Positions 20,453 through 29,166 of a stretch of 64,000 nucleotides of DNA are shown here, piece by piece. The notes beneath the pieces were generated by a model that did no database searches, was not told the DNA's origin, and was given only the letters and a program-made list of their open reading frames with translations. The stretch's first letter is position 1. The number at the start of each line of letters is the position of its first letter. This DNA is from Oceanospirillum sediminis. Its GTDB lineage: Bacteria; Pseudomonadota; Gammaproteobacteria; Pseudomonadales; Halomonadaceae. The position numbers were made by a program, and so were the translations under genes. The stretch lies in the NCBI RefSeq assembly GCF_014164585.1, contig NZ_JACJFM010000013.1, forward strand, positions 1 through 64,000, written 5' to 3'.

Positions 20453-21184
20453 TTACAGCTTTTCAAGGCCAGACAGATCGCTAATGCCTTTTTCACAAAG
20501 ATATTCCACCAGAGACGGCATAACGGCACCTGCTTTCTCTCTGAGATAAAAAGCTGGCACATCGGCTTCCGCCTTCGGATCAACCACAATCCGGGCAACG
20601 TGATAAGGTGCCGCACTGGCCAGAAAGGAAGCGGGCTGCACCTGCAAAGATGTACCAACAACAATAATCAGATCAGCTGTCTGTGTGATTTCGTGGGCAA
20701 TAGGGTAACAGGGCACATCTTCACCGAACCAGACAATGTGTGGCCGGAGCTGGCTACCTTTATCACACAGATCTCCCGGATAGATATCGTTCCGCCCCAG
20801 ATCGTAAACCAGACGTTCATCCAGGGTACTGCGTGCTTTAAAGATTTCACCATGCAGATGCAAAACCTCAGAAGAGCCTCCCCGTTCATGCAGGTCATCA
20901 ATATTCTGGGTTATCACGGTCACTTTAAAATGATCTTCCAGGCTGGCCAGCGCCTTATGGGCAGCATTAGGCTCAACACCACGAATCTGCTGACGTCGTT
21001 CATTATAAAAGCGGAGTACCAGTTCAGGGTCTTTATGCCAGGCTCCAGGGGTAGCAACATCTTCAACCCGATGATTTTCCCAGAGTCCGTCAGAATCACG
21101 AAAGGTGTTAATACCACTTTCAGCGCTTACCCCGGCACCACTGAGCACCACAATATGCTGACGCTCCATTTCAGTTTTCATCAT
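20453..21184 (-). CDS. cobB: SIR2-family NAD-dependent protein deacylase (CobB type)
   Basis: A 243-residue sirtuin. NAD-binding GAGVSAESGINTFR, TQNIDDLHERGG with the catalytic His in LHLHGE, and VVGTSLQVQPA are present. The Tyr and Arg in FYNERRQQ match the class III signature linked to removal of succinyl and other acyl groups. The zinc module is atypical: in the usual four-Cys region only one Cys remains (DLCDKGSQLRP), so zinc may be absent. AGGAAG precedes the ATG. Last gene of nfo / TrmB-like / cobB, nine bases after the middle gene. Confidence 0.9.
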   Translation of the reverse strand: MMKTEMERQHIVVLSGAGVSAESGINTFRDSDGLWENHRVEDVATPGAWHKDPELVLRFYNERRQQIRGVEPNAAHKALASLEDHFKVTVITQNIDDLHERGGSSEVLHLHGEIFKARSTLDERLVYDLGRNDIYPGDLCDKGSQLRPHIVWFGEDVPCYPIAHEITQTADLIIVVGTSLQVQPASFLASAAPYHVARIVVDPKAEADVPAFYLREKAGAVMPSLVEYLCEKGISDLSGLEKL

Positions 21185-21193
21185 TACACTTCC

Positions 21194-21943
21194 TTAATCT
21201 GCCTCAGCACCCTGCCCGGCAAAAATCCACTGAAAAACATCCTGCCCACTGGCCAGATACTTACGCTCAAAAGGTGTCATAACCGGATCAGGCCTTATGG
21301 CCTGCACTTCATCGGCAAAACCCTGCAACTTAAACTGAACATCTTCCTCAGATAAAAACAGCAGTCCTTCAGACTTCAGTAAACCATAGGCCATTGCCAT
21401 TTCCTGGACATAAATTTTCCAGTTACTACGACATTCAAAAACCCCACCCAGCTGAGCAATAAAGGGCAGAACAGGCCCTCCGTGCCAGCGCAATTTGAAC
21501 TGGCTCTTTTTGGGATAAGGATTGGGATACAACAGATAATGGCGCTCTGGCTGCCAGCCTTCTTCAACGGCTAACCGCCAGAAATCCAGTAAATTAGCTC
21601 TGACCAGCAACCCGTTATCCGGCAATTCACCATGCTGACGACTTAACCGGTCTGCCGACTGATCAACGCCAATGACAGCATGATCAGGAAACATATCTGC
21701 CAGCCTGCGGGTACTTTCTCCTATACCACAACAGCTATCCAGAATCAGTGGCTTATTCTGGCTGACAAGCCAGGACTGAGCTTGCTGAAAAGCCTGAATA
21801 TTATGTTCCTGCAACGGCTTTTTAAACGGCTGATACAGGTGCTTCATAACCCGTTCAACCAGTTCCTCATGCGGCTCTTGCTGAGTACTGCTGATCTCTC
21901 TGGAATTACCGAAGCTGATATTGCCGTGGGGACGATGTTTCAT
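21194..21943 (-). CDS. TrmB-like SAM-dependent methyltransferase
   Basis: A 249-residue Rossmann methyltransferase related to tRNA (guanine-N7) methyltransferase TrmB. SAM motif LDSCCGIGESTRRLA and VIGVDQSADRL are clear. The TrmB active-site motif, usually PDPWPK, reads YPNPYPKKSQFKLRWH here, and the N-terminal half is longer than usual. It could be a paralogue with a different RNA substrate; whether a canonical TrmB exists elsewhere cannot be seen. Start overlaps the nfo stop (TGATG). Confidence 0.75.
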   Translation of the reverse strand: MKHRPHGNISFGNSREISSTQQEPHEELVERVMKHLYQPFKKPLQEHNIQAFQQAQSWLVSQNKPLILDSCCGIGESTRRLADMFPDHAVIGVDQSADRLSRQHGELPDNGLLVRANLLDFWRLAVEEGWQPERHYLLYPNPYPKKSQFKLRWHGGPVLPFIAQLGGVFECRSNWKIYVQEMAMAYGLLKSEGLLFLSEEDVQFKLQGFADEVQAIRPDPVMTPFERKYLASGQDVFQWIFAGQGAEAD

Positions 21944-22797
21944 CAGGTGACCTCACCCAGTTCAAAACGCCTTAACATCTGAATCTCATCCGCCCAGATT
22001 TCAGGCTCAATGGTTTCCAGCACCAGAGGAATGCCATTGAACCTGTCGTCCTGCATCAGCCAATGAAAGCATTCCAGTCCAATTTCACCCTTACCAAGAC
22101 TATGATGTCGGTCCAGACGACTGTTCAGTCCACCTTTAGAATCATTCAGATGCATACCATACAGATAGTTAAAACCGATAGTCTGATCAAAATCAGCAAA
22201 AGTGCTGTCACAGGCTTCAGCGGTTCTGAGATCGTAACCGGCAGCAAACATATGACAGGTATCCAGACAAACACCGACCCGGTTTTTATCATTAACCTGA
22301 TCAATAATTGCAGCCAGCTGATCAAAACTATGCCCCAGATTAGAACCCTGCCCGGCCGTGCACTCGATAACCGCAATAACACCTTCTGTCTGCTCCAGAA
22401 CCCAGTCGATGGATTCTGCAATACGGTTCAGACAAGCAGCTTCATCAATTTTCCTGAGGTGGCTGCCAGGATGGAAGTTCAGATACTTCAACCCCAGTAA
22501 CTCACAACGCTGCATCTCATCCAGAAACGCATCCCGGGATTTTTGCAGGTTTTCACTTTCCGGGTGCCCCAGATTAATCAGATAACTGTCATGGGGCAGA
22601 ATCTGATCGGCTGTAAATCCCAGTTTTTCACAACTGGCTCTGAACTTCCGTACCGTCAGCTCATCCAGAGGTTTTGCCTGCCAGCGCCGCTGATTCTTAG
22701 TAAACAGGGCAAAAGCATTTGCCCCGATTTCATGCGCATTAACCGGGGCATTAAACACACCACCGCTGGCGCTGACATGGGCACCAATATATTTCAT
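21943..22797 (-). CDS. nfo: endonuclease IV (AP endonuclease)
   Basis: A 284-residue zinc AP endonuclease that cuts 5' to abasic sites in base-excision repair. Diagnostic segments: [13 protein letters not shown] at the start, [56 protein letters not shown] and LVLETIEPE, supplying the His, Glu and Asp zinc ligands. The start at 22797 has GGAG seven bases upstream; a GTG at 22815 is less likely. First gene of a three-gene operon with the TrmB-like gene and cobB. Confidence 0.95.
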   Translation of the reverse strand: MKYIGAHVSASGGVFNAPVNAHEIGANAFALFTKNQRRWQAKPLDELTVRKFRASCEKLGFTADQILPHDSYLINLGHPESENLQKSRDAFLDEMQRCELLGLKYLNFHPGSHLRKIDEAACLNRIAESIDWVLEQTEGVIAVIECTAGQGSNLGHSFDQLAAIIDQVNDKNRVGVCLDTCHMFAAGYDLRTAEACDSTFADFDQTIGFNYLYGMHLNDSKGGLNSRLDRHHSLGKGEIGLECFHWLMQDDRFNGIPLVLETIEPEIWADEIQMLRRFELGEVT

Positions 22798-23321
22798 GCA
22801 GAACTCCGTATTCACAGATCAGAACCGGTGCAAAAAGCACAGATGTATTGACGCTATTTTACTCTCCTCTCCCAGTACATCCCAAACTCAATCCTTTTGA
22901 AATCATTAAAAAAGGCATATCAATCAATAGGATAAAAGTTTTTACATAAAATATTTTACTCACAGCCCTGTAATTATGGGAGATTACACTAAAATCATTA
23001 CATTTCATAAAATGTAATTCCTCCCCTGACAATGCCTTCAATATGACATTCACGATCTGAGTATCAGGAGGGTAACCTTTGACAGCCTCTATAGGGTAAA
23101 GATGCTAACCTGCTCAACAGCGACTTCCCTCTTGCCCTGTCAGAGTTACAGGATTAATCTCATATTCTTACCTGGCTCTTACACACCCCACACCCAGACT
23201 AAAGATTTCGATATTTTCAGCCAGCAGCAGGAGAATATGGCGATTTTTAACGGGCAAACCTTTTTTACAGTGCTTAACCCGTAAGAGCTATTCTGAAACA
23301 GAAGTACTCTCAGGACAGGCT
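22798..23321. other. AT-rich intergenic region between divergent nfo and sseA
   Basis: About 520 bases with no convincing gene. Its main structure is the 22-base inverted repeat listed at 22997-23018. Short frames here lack ribosome binding sites and protein-like composition. Confidence 0.5.
22997..23018. repeat. perfect 22-base inverted repeat, operator-like
   Basis: ATTACATTT, CATA, AAATGTAAT: nine-base arms around a four-base centre, in an AT-rich gap about 200 bases upstream of nfo and 300 upstream of sseA. No T tract follows, so a regulator site is more likely than a terminator. Confidence 0.5.
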
Positions 23322-24182
23322 ATGACACAGGATGCGATTCATCAGCAGAACACTCTGATCAGCGTTCAGACCCTCCAGCAACATTTATCTCAGGATACAG
23401 AGCACCCGGTTATTATTGACTGCCGCTTTGCCATGGCCGCTCAACCTATGCCGGATGCCGGACAAGAAGCTTATCTGAACGGACATATACCGGGAGCTGT
23501 GTATGCTGATCTGGACAGACAACTGTCTGATCCGGTTAAACCGGGCCTCACAGGTCGCCACCCGCTCCCTTCAAGCGAGCGTTTAATGGCAGCCTTTAAG
23601 CAATGGGGCATCCGTCAGAATAAGCCGGTTGTGGTTTACGATCAGAACAATAGCTCTATGGCCGCAGCCAGAGCCTGGTGGTTATTGCGCTTTGCCGGAT
23701 TAACCGATGTACGAGTACTGAATGGCGGACTGGATGCCTGGCAAAGCCAGGGGTTGGCTCTCGAAACCCAGGAGAACAGCTGTTCAGATGCAACAGATTT
23801 TCAGCCGGAATGGCAGACTGAACGCCTGGTGACCGCCAGAGATATTGAACAGGGAAACCCGGACCTGGTCGATGCCAGATCCAGAGAACGCTTTGCAGGT
23901 CAGGCAGAACCAATTGACCCGGTAGCAGGCCATATTCCAGGCGCCAGCTGTCTGCCTTTTACGGAGCTGGTCGACAGCTCAGGTTTTTTTCTGCCTGAAA
24001 ACGAGTTACGACAGAAACTGACAGTATTTAAAACCCCTGATCCGGTGGCTTACTGTGGCTCGGGTGTCACAGCCTGCCACTTGATTCTGGCCTGTGTTGC
24101 AGCAGGCCTGCCCGAACCCCGTCTGTATGCCGGTTCCTGGAGCGAGTGGATTACTCAGGATCGGGCTGTGGCAACAGAGTAA
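23322..24182 (+). CDS. sseA: 3-mercaptopyruvate sulfurtransferase (tandem rhodanese)
   Basis: A 286-residue two-domain rhodanese. The N-terminal inactive domain holds HIPGAVYADLDRQLSDP and VVVYDQNNSSMAAARAWWLL; the C-terminal domain holds the active loop YCGSGVTACHL. The CGSGVTA loop is that of mercaptopyruvate rather than thiosulfate sulfurtransferases. It transfers sulfur from 3-mercaptopyruvate to cyanide or thiols. Start ATG has AGGACAGG just upstream. Convergent with the ParA gene. Confidence 0.9.
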   Translation: MTQDAIHQQNTLISVQTLQQHLSQDTEHPVIIDCRFAMAAQPMPDAGQEAYLNGHIPGAVYADLDRQLSDPVKPGLTGRHPLPSSERLMAAFKQWGIRQNKPVVVYDQNNSSMAAARAWWLLRFAGLTDVRVLNGGLDAWQSQGLALETQENSCSDATDFQPEWQTERLVTARDIEQGNPDLVDARSRERFAGQAEPIDPVAGHIPGASCLPFTELVDSSGFFLPENELRQKLTVFKTPDPVAYCGSGVTACHLILACVAAGLPEPRLYAGSWSEWITQDRAVATE

Positions 24183-24248
24183 GCTATCAACCAGGTACAG
24201 ACAGACTGCTCAGAGCGCCCCACAGCCCTGCAAACAGAACGGGTAAGG

Positions 24249-25031
24249 TCAGCGACTCTGAGCACCTTCTTTAAGATGATTAAACAGGTCAACAAACTGT
24301 CCTGTCAGCTTATGCTTAGGCAGATGGTAGATCAGCGGTTTATTCAGCTGATGGGACTCCCGCATTTTCACGGATGACATCAGATGTACCGGCAAAACCG
24401 GATAACCATCATTCACCAGCTGCTCAACCAGCTGCTGAGGCAATTTAGCCTGTGGCTGCATCTGATTAACAACAATACCCTCGACTGAAAGATCAGGATT
24501 ATGGTCCTGCTTCATCTCCTCAATAGCGTCCAGCAGCTGAGTCAGTGCCTGTAAAGAAAAAGCATCACAATCAAAAGGTATCAGACAGCGGTCAGCACCA
24601 ATCAGTGCTGAGCGGGAAAAAAAGTTCAGCGCAGGCGGCGTATCAATAAAGATATGATCATAATGCTGAGCTTGTTGCTGCAGCATCTCTTTCAACTTAT
24701 AAATTTTATAACGGGATTCCAGCTTAGCTTCCAGTGTTTCAAGATCGGCATGAGCAGGTAACACATCCAGGTTATCCCAGGGTGTAGGCTGAATCAGCTG
24801 CTCAACAGGCTTTCGCTGCGAAGAGATAGTCAGAGCCTGTTCAAAAAAATCAAACACAGTATCATCCAGCTGCCGGACCGGCATACCCGTCAGATAGTGA
24901 CTGGAATTTCCCTGCGGGTCCAGATCCACCACCAGCGTTTTAAACGACTGACTGGCACTAATTGCTGCCAGATTACATGCAATGCTGGACTTACCAACAC
25001 CACCTTTCTGATTAAATACAATCCGGATCAT
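24249..25031 (-). CDS. ParA-family ATPase, orphan
   Basis: A 260-residue ParA/Soj-type ATPase with Walker A NQKGGVGKSS at residues ~7-16, DLDPQGNSSHYL, and the Walker B segment HIFIDTPPALNF. It lacks the N-terminal DNA-binding extension of plasmid type I ParA proteins. No parB-like gene or parS-like repeat is seen next to it, so it is probably not the chromosome partition ATPase. Similar orphan ParA proteins position protein cargoes; the cargo here is unknown. Confidence 0.85.
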   Translation of the reverse strand: MIRIVFNQKGGVGKSSIACNLAAISASQSFKTLVVDLDPQGNSSHYLTGMPVRQLDDTVFDFFEQALTISSQRKPVEQLIQPTPWDNLDVLPAHADLETLEAKLESRYKIYKLKEMLQQQAQHYDHIFIDTPPALNFFSRSALIGADRCLIPFDCDAFSLQALTQLLDAIEEMKQDHNPDLSVEGIVVNQMQPQAKLPQQLVEQLVNDGYPVLPVHLMSSVKMRESHQLNKPLIYHLPKHKLTGQFVDLFNHLKEGAQSR

Positions 25032-25381
25032 GCTTTCCCCTCTCGCCTGATTCTGCCTGAGAACTGATTATCAATGATAAATATTGCGACGCAGCACAGA
25101 ATTAGTGTATTCCTTTTGCTGCAAAGGGTCGAGCCTGCAAAAGACCAGGATTCCGTTTGCCATTAACGACATGGTTTTACCAGAGAAGATGCAACGACAA
25201 AGCCCGCTGAATGTGACAGAAAATCATGCCTTATGCTGGTGCAGGGCGTAGCCGGGGGGCCTGGTTAGTGTTAACATTCCTGGTTCATTTTTTGGCGATC
25301 AGGTCGTGCAAAACCTCTCAGCCATTCCCGTTTTACATCTGTAACAGACTTTCGTTGCGTCACCGATATGAGGAGTGGGGC
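25032..25381. other. intergenic region between divergent parA-like gene and fabY
   Basis: 350 bases holding the two divergent leaders. A short inverted repeat TTATCA-A-TGATAA lies near 25069-25082. No convincing promoter hexamers or additional genes. Confidence 0.4.
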
Positions 25382-27298
25382 TTGTCACATTTACCGGTAA
25401 TCATTGGTTTTGGCGGCGTTAATGCCGCAGGGCGAAGCTCAGGTTTTCAGAGCTTCCGCCGCACCGTTTTAAACAACCTGCCTCAACAGGAGCAGACCAG
25501 AACCCTGATCAGTCTGGCATGTATGATGGGACTGTTAAAGCCCGAACAGGATCAATGGCAGACCAAAGATAATCAGCTTCTGAATGACGACGCTGCAGCG
25601 GAATTTGTACGCCAGCAGGTACTGGAGAATACACTGATTCGCAAGACCCACCCGAATCTGTTTGATACGGAAGGTCTGCCTGCAAATAGTAAGCTGAATA
25701 TTGAGCAGGAACAGAACGAGCCACTTTCATTCACGATCCGCCAGAGAAATCTGCCTGAAACGATTCCTGCAAACTGGGATATCAAAGAATTACCAGCGGG
25801 CAAAGTCCGGGTCACAATTCAGGGCAGTTTTGAAGCGCTGGTACCGGACAAAAAACAGGCGCAGGTCAAAGCTTCAGCTCAGATACCCACAGGCTTTAAC
25901 CCTGGCGATTTTTATCGTTCAGTGCACCACCCACGAGGATTACAGATGGCGGTCTTTGCCGCCTCGGATATGCTGGGTAATACAGGGCTGGACTGGGACA
26001 GCGTAAAAAGCAAGCTCCGCCCTGATCAGATGGCAGTCTATGCCGGTAACTCAATCGGTCAGCTGGATCAGTTTGGCTGGGGTGGCCTGCTGCAGAGTTT
26101 TACCGCCGGTAAACGGGCAACCTCCAAGCAGATGCCACTGGGTTATGGCCAGATGCCTGCTGACTTTATTAATGCCTATGTTCTGGGCAGTGTCGGCGCT
26201 ACCGCAGGTCACCTGGGGGCTTGCGCCAGCTTCCTGTACAACCTGCAGGCCGCTGTCAGTGATATTCGCAGTGGTCGACGTCGACTGGCTGTTGTGGGTA
26301 CCAGCGATGCTCCGATCACACCTGAAATTATCGAAGGTTTCCGGGTTATGGGCGCCCTGGCTGATGATGCCAGTCTAATGGCACTGGATGCCCTGGAAAA
26401 ACTGACCGATGCCGATTACCAGAAAGCCTGTCGACCATTTGCTGAGAACTGTGGCTTCACTATGGCAGAAGGGGCGCAGTATCTGATGCTGACGGACGAT
26501 ACTCTGGCGTTGGAACTCGGCGCTCAGATCTTTGGTTCCGTACCCGATGTCTTTGTGAATGCCGATGGCTACAAGAAATCTATCAGTGCACCAGGTATTG
26601 GCAACTACCTCACTCTGGCTAAATCGGCAGCTCTGGTGAAATCCATTCTGGGGGAGGAATCCCTGCAGAAGCATAGCTATGTGCATGCTCATGGCACCAG
26701 CACCCCTAAAAACAGAGTAACGGAATCCCATGTACTGAACGAAGTAGCAAAAGCCTTCAGTATTAAAAGCTGGCCAATTGCCGCCATCAAGTGCTACGTA
26801 GGCCACTCTCAGGGCACAGCAGCCGGAGATCAGGCTATCAGCGCCTTAGGCACCTGGGCCTGCAATATGATTCCAGGGATCGCAACCACTGAGAAAGTTG
26901 CCGATGATGTCTATCAGAGTAATCTTGAATTCTCCCGGCAAGCTATAGACCTGACGGAACGCCGAATGGATACGGCATTTATCAATGCGAAGGGCTTTGG
27001 CGGCAATAACGCAACGGGGGTTATCTTTTCCCCTGAAGTCACCCTGTCTATGCTGGCAAAAAAACACGGTCAGCAGGCTATCCGGGACTGGGAAAATAAG
27101 GTAACTCACATACGAGAACAGGCCGCTCAATACTTACATCAGGCCGATCAGGGCCAGTATCGCATTGTTTATCACTTCGGGGATCAGCAGGTATTGGAAG
27201 GGCCTGAACTGGAAATCACCGATCAGGAAATCAGCATTCCGGGATACGCTAAGAGTGTTAGCCTGCAACTGGATAATCCATTTCAGGATATGACCTGA
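25382..27298 (+). CDS. fabY: FabY-type beta-ketoacyl-ACP synthase
   Basis: A 638-residue ketoacyl synthase. It resembles Pseudomonas aeruginosa FabY in length and in the N terminus LPVIIGFGGVNAAGRSS; FabY starts fatty-acid synthesis by condensing acetyl-CoA with malonyl-ACP, replacing FabH. The nucleophile Cys is in GHLGACASF (~residue 280), with catalytic His residues in HAHGTSTPKN (~435) and YVGHSQGTAAGD (~473). The best start is a TTG at 25382 with AGGAG six to seven bases upstream; the frame extends to 25226 but the extra residues do not look like the family. Confidence 0.9.
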   Translation: MSHLPVIIGFGGVNAAGRSSGFQSFRRTVLNNLPQQEQTRTLISLACMMGLLKPEQDQWQTKDNQLLNDDAAAEFVRQQVLENTLIRKTHPNLFDTEGLPANSKLNIEQEQNEPLSFTIRQRNLPETIPANWDIKELPAGKVRVTIQGSFEALVPDKKQAQVKASAQIPTGFNPGDFYRSVHHPRGLQMAVFAASDMLGNTGLDWDSVKSKLRPDQMAVYAGNSIGQLDQFGWGGLLQSFTAGKRATSKQMPLGYGQMPADFINAYVLGSVGATAGHLGACASFLYNLQAAVSDIRSGRRRLAVVGTSDAPITPEIIEGFRVMGALADDASLMALDALEKLTDADYQKACRPFAENCGFTMAEGAQYLMLTDDTLALELGAQIFGSVPDVFVNADGYKKSISAPGIGNYLTLAKSAALVKSILGEESLQKHSYVHAHGTSTPKNRVTESHVLNEVAKAFSIKSWPIAAIKCYVGHSQGTAAGDQAISALGTWACNMIPGIATTEKVADDVYQSNLEFSRQAIDLTERRMDTAFINAKGFGGNNATGVIFSPEVTLSMLAKKHGQQAIRDWENKVTHIREQAAQYLHQADQGQYRIVYHFGDQQVLEGPELEITDQEISIPGYAKSVSLQLDNPFQDMT

Positions 27299-27341
27299 GC
27301 GGGTATACCTGAATATCAGACAGATATCTGTAGCCAGAATT

Positions 27342-27374
27342 AAAAGTGCCGGACTATTCCAGTCCGGCATTTTT
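27342..27374. terminator. bidirectional terminator between fabY and an OmpA gene
   Basis: AAAAGTGCCGGACT, ATTCC loop, AGTCCGGCATTTTT. A-tract on one side and T-tract on the other serve both converging genes. Confidence 0.9.
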
Positions 27375-27376
27375 GC

Positions 27377-27991
27377 TTATTCGGTTCTTAGCAATTCCCG
27401 GTACTGTATGCCATACGCCACGACTTCTATTCGCCGGTTCTCTGTATGCGCTTCATCAGTATCGGCCAGGTTTTTCAGCTGAGTCTCGCCGTAACCTTTT
27501 GCAACCAGCCTGTCATTCTCAAAGCCAAACTCGGCTTTTAACATTTCCAGCACAGCCTGCGCTCTTTTTTCTGACAGTAAGAGATTATATTCCTCACTGG
27601 CAGTTGAAGAAGTATGTCCAGCCACTTCAATCTGAGCATTCGGATAGTGCTGTACAAATTCAATCAAACGCTGAAACTCGCTGATAAAGCCAGGCTTCAC
27701 AACCGCAGAATCATTATCAAACAGAATATTCAGCTCAATGGCTGCCAGTTGCTGCTCAATCATATGGCAACCGTCAGTATTCACCCGGTACTCAACCGGT
27801 GTCCCCGGGCAAAGATCCAGGCGATCAATCACGCCATCCTGATCCGCATCCGGTTCTGGCAGTGAGATAATACGGGTGGTCACCGTCGGATGAGGTTGTT
27901 GCATACCAGTCTCACTGTAAGTATGCAGCTCATCAGCACAGATTGATGCAGAAAACATTCCGGTAAGCAGAAAAACAGACAGGTTACGCAT
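27377..27991 (-). CDS. OmpA-family periplasmic/outer membrane protein, short form
   Basis: A 204-residue protein: signal peptide (to ~ASICA), a short linker, one calcium-binding thrombospondin type 3 repeat (DADQDGVIDRLDLCPGTP) and a C-terminal OmpA peptidoglycan-binding domain (IEVAGHTSSTASEEYNLLLSEKRAQAV split over ~130-160, NRRIEV near the end). It lacks a beta-barrel. The domain pattern repeats that of the larger OmpA protein next upstream (about 63 bases away on the same strand), suggesting a partial duplication. Confidence 0.88.
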   Translation of the reverse strand: MRNLSVFLLTGMFSASICADELHTYSETGMQQPHPTVTTRIISLPEPDADQDGVIDRLDLCPGTPVEYRVNTDGCHMIEQQLAAIELNILFDNDSAVVKPGFISEFQRLIEFVQHYPNAQIEVAGHTSSTASEEYNLLLSEKRAQAVLEMLKAEFGFENDRLVAKGYGETQLKNLADTDEAHTENRRIEVVAYGIQYRELLRTE

Positions 27992-28054
27992 TATTCCCCC
28001 GTATTCAGATATTCAGGCCAGAGCTGACACAGATCAGCTCCGGCATACAGGTAA

Positions 28055-29068
28055 TCAGCGCTGCTTTTTACGCAGTTCAGTTGCTGATACGCTGGCTTCA
28101 ACGCGGCGGTTAATACTTGCTTCCGCTTCGTTGCTGCTGCTATTAATCAACTGAGTTTCACCAAAACCTTTGTACGTGACACGATCCGGAGCAATACCGA
28201 ATTCATTCACCAGCAGACCCGCTACATTACGGGCGCGCTTATCAGACAGTTTCTGGTTATAGTGAGCGCTGCCCATTGAACAGGTGTGCCCCTGAATCTC
28301 AACCTGAGTATCGCTATACTGATTCATAAAATCAGCAAACTGACCCACACGCGCCAGATACTCACCCGTTACTTCAGCTGAATCTTTGGTAAATTGAACA
28401 GTCAGTGTTTCAGTAACCGTGTGTTTTTCAATAATGACACAACCATTAGCATCTACCGCGTATTCCATTGCGGAATCAGGACACAGATCATTATCGTCAA
28501 TTACGCCATCTTTATCCGTGTCAACCGGTGCTGCAGGCTGCAGGCTTGCAGTCTGCAGACCCGGAGTACCGCCAAAGCCATAACGCAGGCCCATCTTAGC
28601 ACCAAAATCGGTATGATCACCCAGGTAAGCAGCGACTTCAGCAAATGCAGCCAGACCACCAGAAATAGTTCCCTGAGCGCCCAGGCCCAGGTTAACAACC
28701 GTATCTTCGTCACCCGCCGTCAGCTGCTTAATACCTGCGATAGCATACGCAGCACCGTAATCCTGGAAACGATACAGCAGGTCTGCACCGTAACGCTCTG
28801 CATCTGTATCTGAACGACCGCCAGAACGATCAAAATCCAGCGAGGACCACTCAATACGCGCGCCCAGACGCGGATCAAAGAAGTAACCCAGTTCCAGACC
28901 CAGGCCCTTACCATCTTCAATATAGTCAAACTTTTCCTTTGAATCTTTATTGTCAGAAGGAATATTTAACTCACCAAAACCACCAACAAACAGTCCTTCA
29001 GGGCTGGCGGCAGATGCTACCGGAGCAATCGCCAGAGCAGAAAGAGCAATTAACAGAGAACGTTTCAT
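28055..29068 (-). CDS. OmpA/OprF-type outer membrane protein
   Basis: A 337-residue porin-like protein: signal peptide ending ASAAS, an N-terminal eight-stranded barrel (GGFGELNIPS, LGLELGYFFDPRLGARIEWSS), one TSP3 repeat (DTDKDGVIDDNDLCPDSAMEY), and a C-terminal OmpA domain (VEIQGHTCSMGSAHYNQKLSDKRA, NRRVEASV). It likely links outer membrane to peptidoglycan. AGGAT lies seven bases before the ATG. Cotranscription with the shorter OmpA protein downstream is likely. Confidence 0.9.
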   Translation of the reverse strand: MKRSLLIALSALAIAPVASAASPEGLFVGGFGELNIPSDNKDSKEKFDYIEDGKGLGLELGYFFDPRLGARIEWSSLDFDRSGGRSDTDAERYGADLLYRFQDYGAAYAIAGIKQLTAGDEDTVVNLGLGAQGTISGGLAAFAEVAAYLGDHTDFGAKMGLRYGFGGTPGLQTASLQPAAPVDTDKDGVIDDNDLCPDSAMEYAVDANGCVIIEKHTVTETLTVQFTKDSAEVTGEYLARVGQFADFMNQYSDTQVEIQGHTCSMGSAHYNQKLSDKRARNVAGLLVNEFGIAPDRVTYKGFGETQLINSSSNEAEASINRRVEASVSATELRKKQR

Positions 29069-29166
29069 AAGACATCCTGTAAGTATAAAATTTCAGATAA
29101 CAGACCAGTTACAATTGTACACAACCTTCTGCCACCCTGTGTGTGTTCAGGATCACAAAAGGCTTG

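Noticed and set aside
20441-21355. 304-residue frame antisense to cobB and the TrmB-like gene
   Set aside because: Overlaps two confirmed genes and has no domain.
25069-25082. Fur box upstream of the ParA gene
   Set aside because: TTATCA-A-TGATAA is a short palindrome but does not follow the Fur 7-1-7 pattern.
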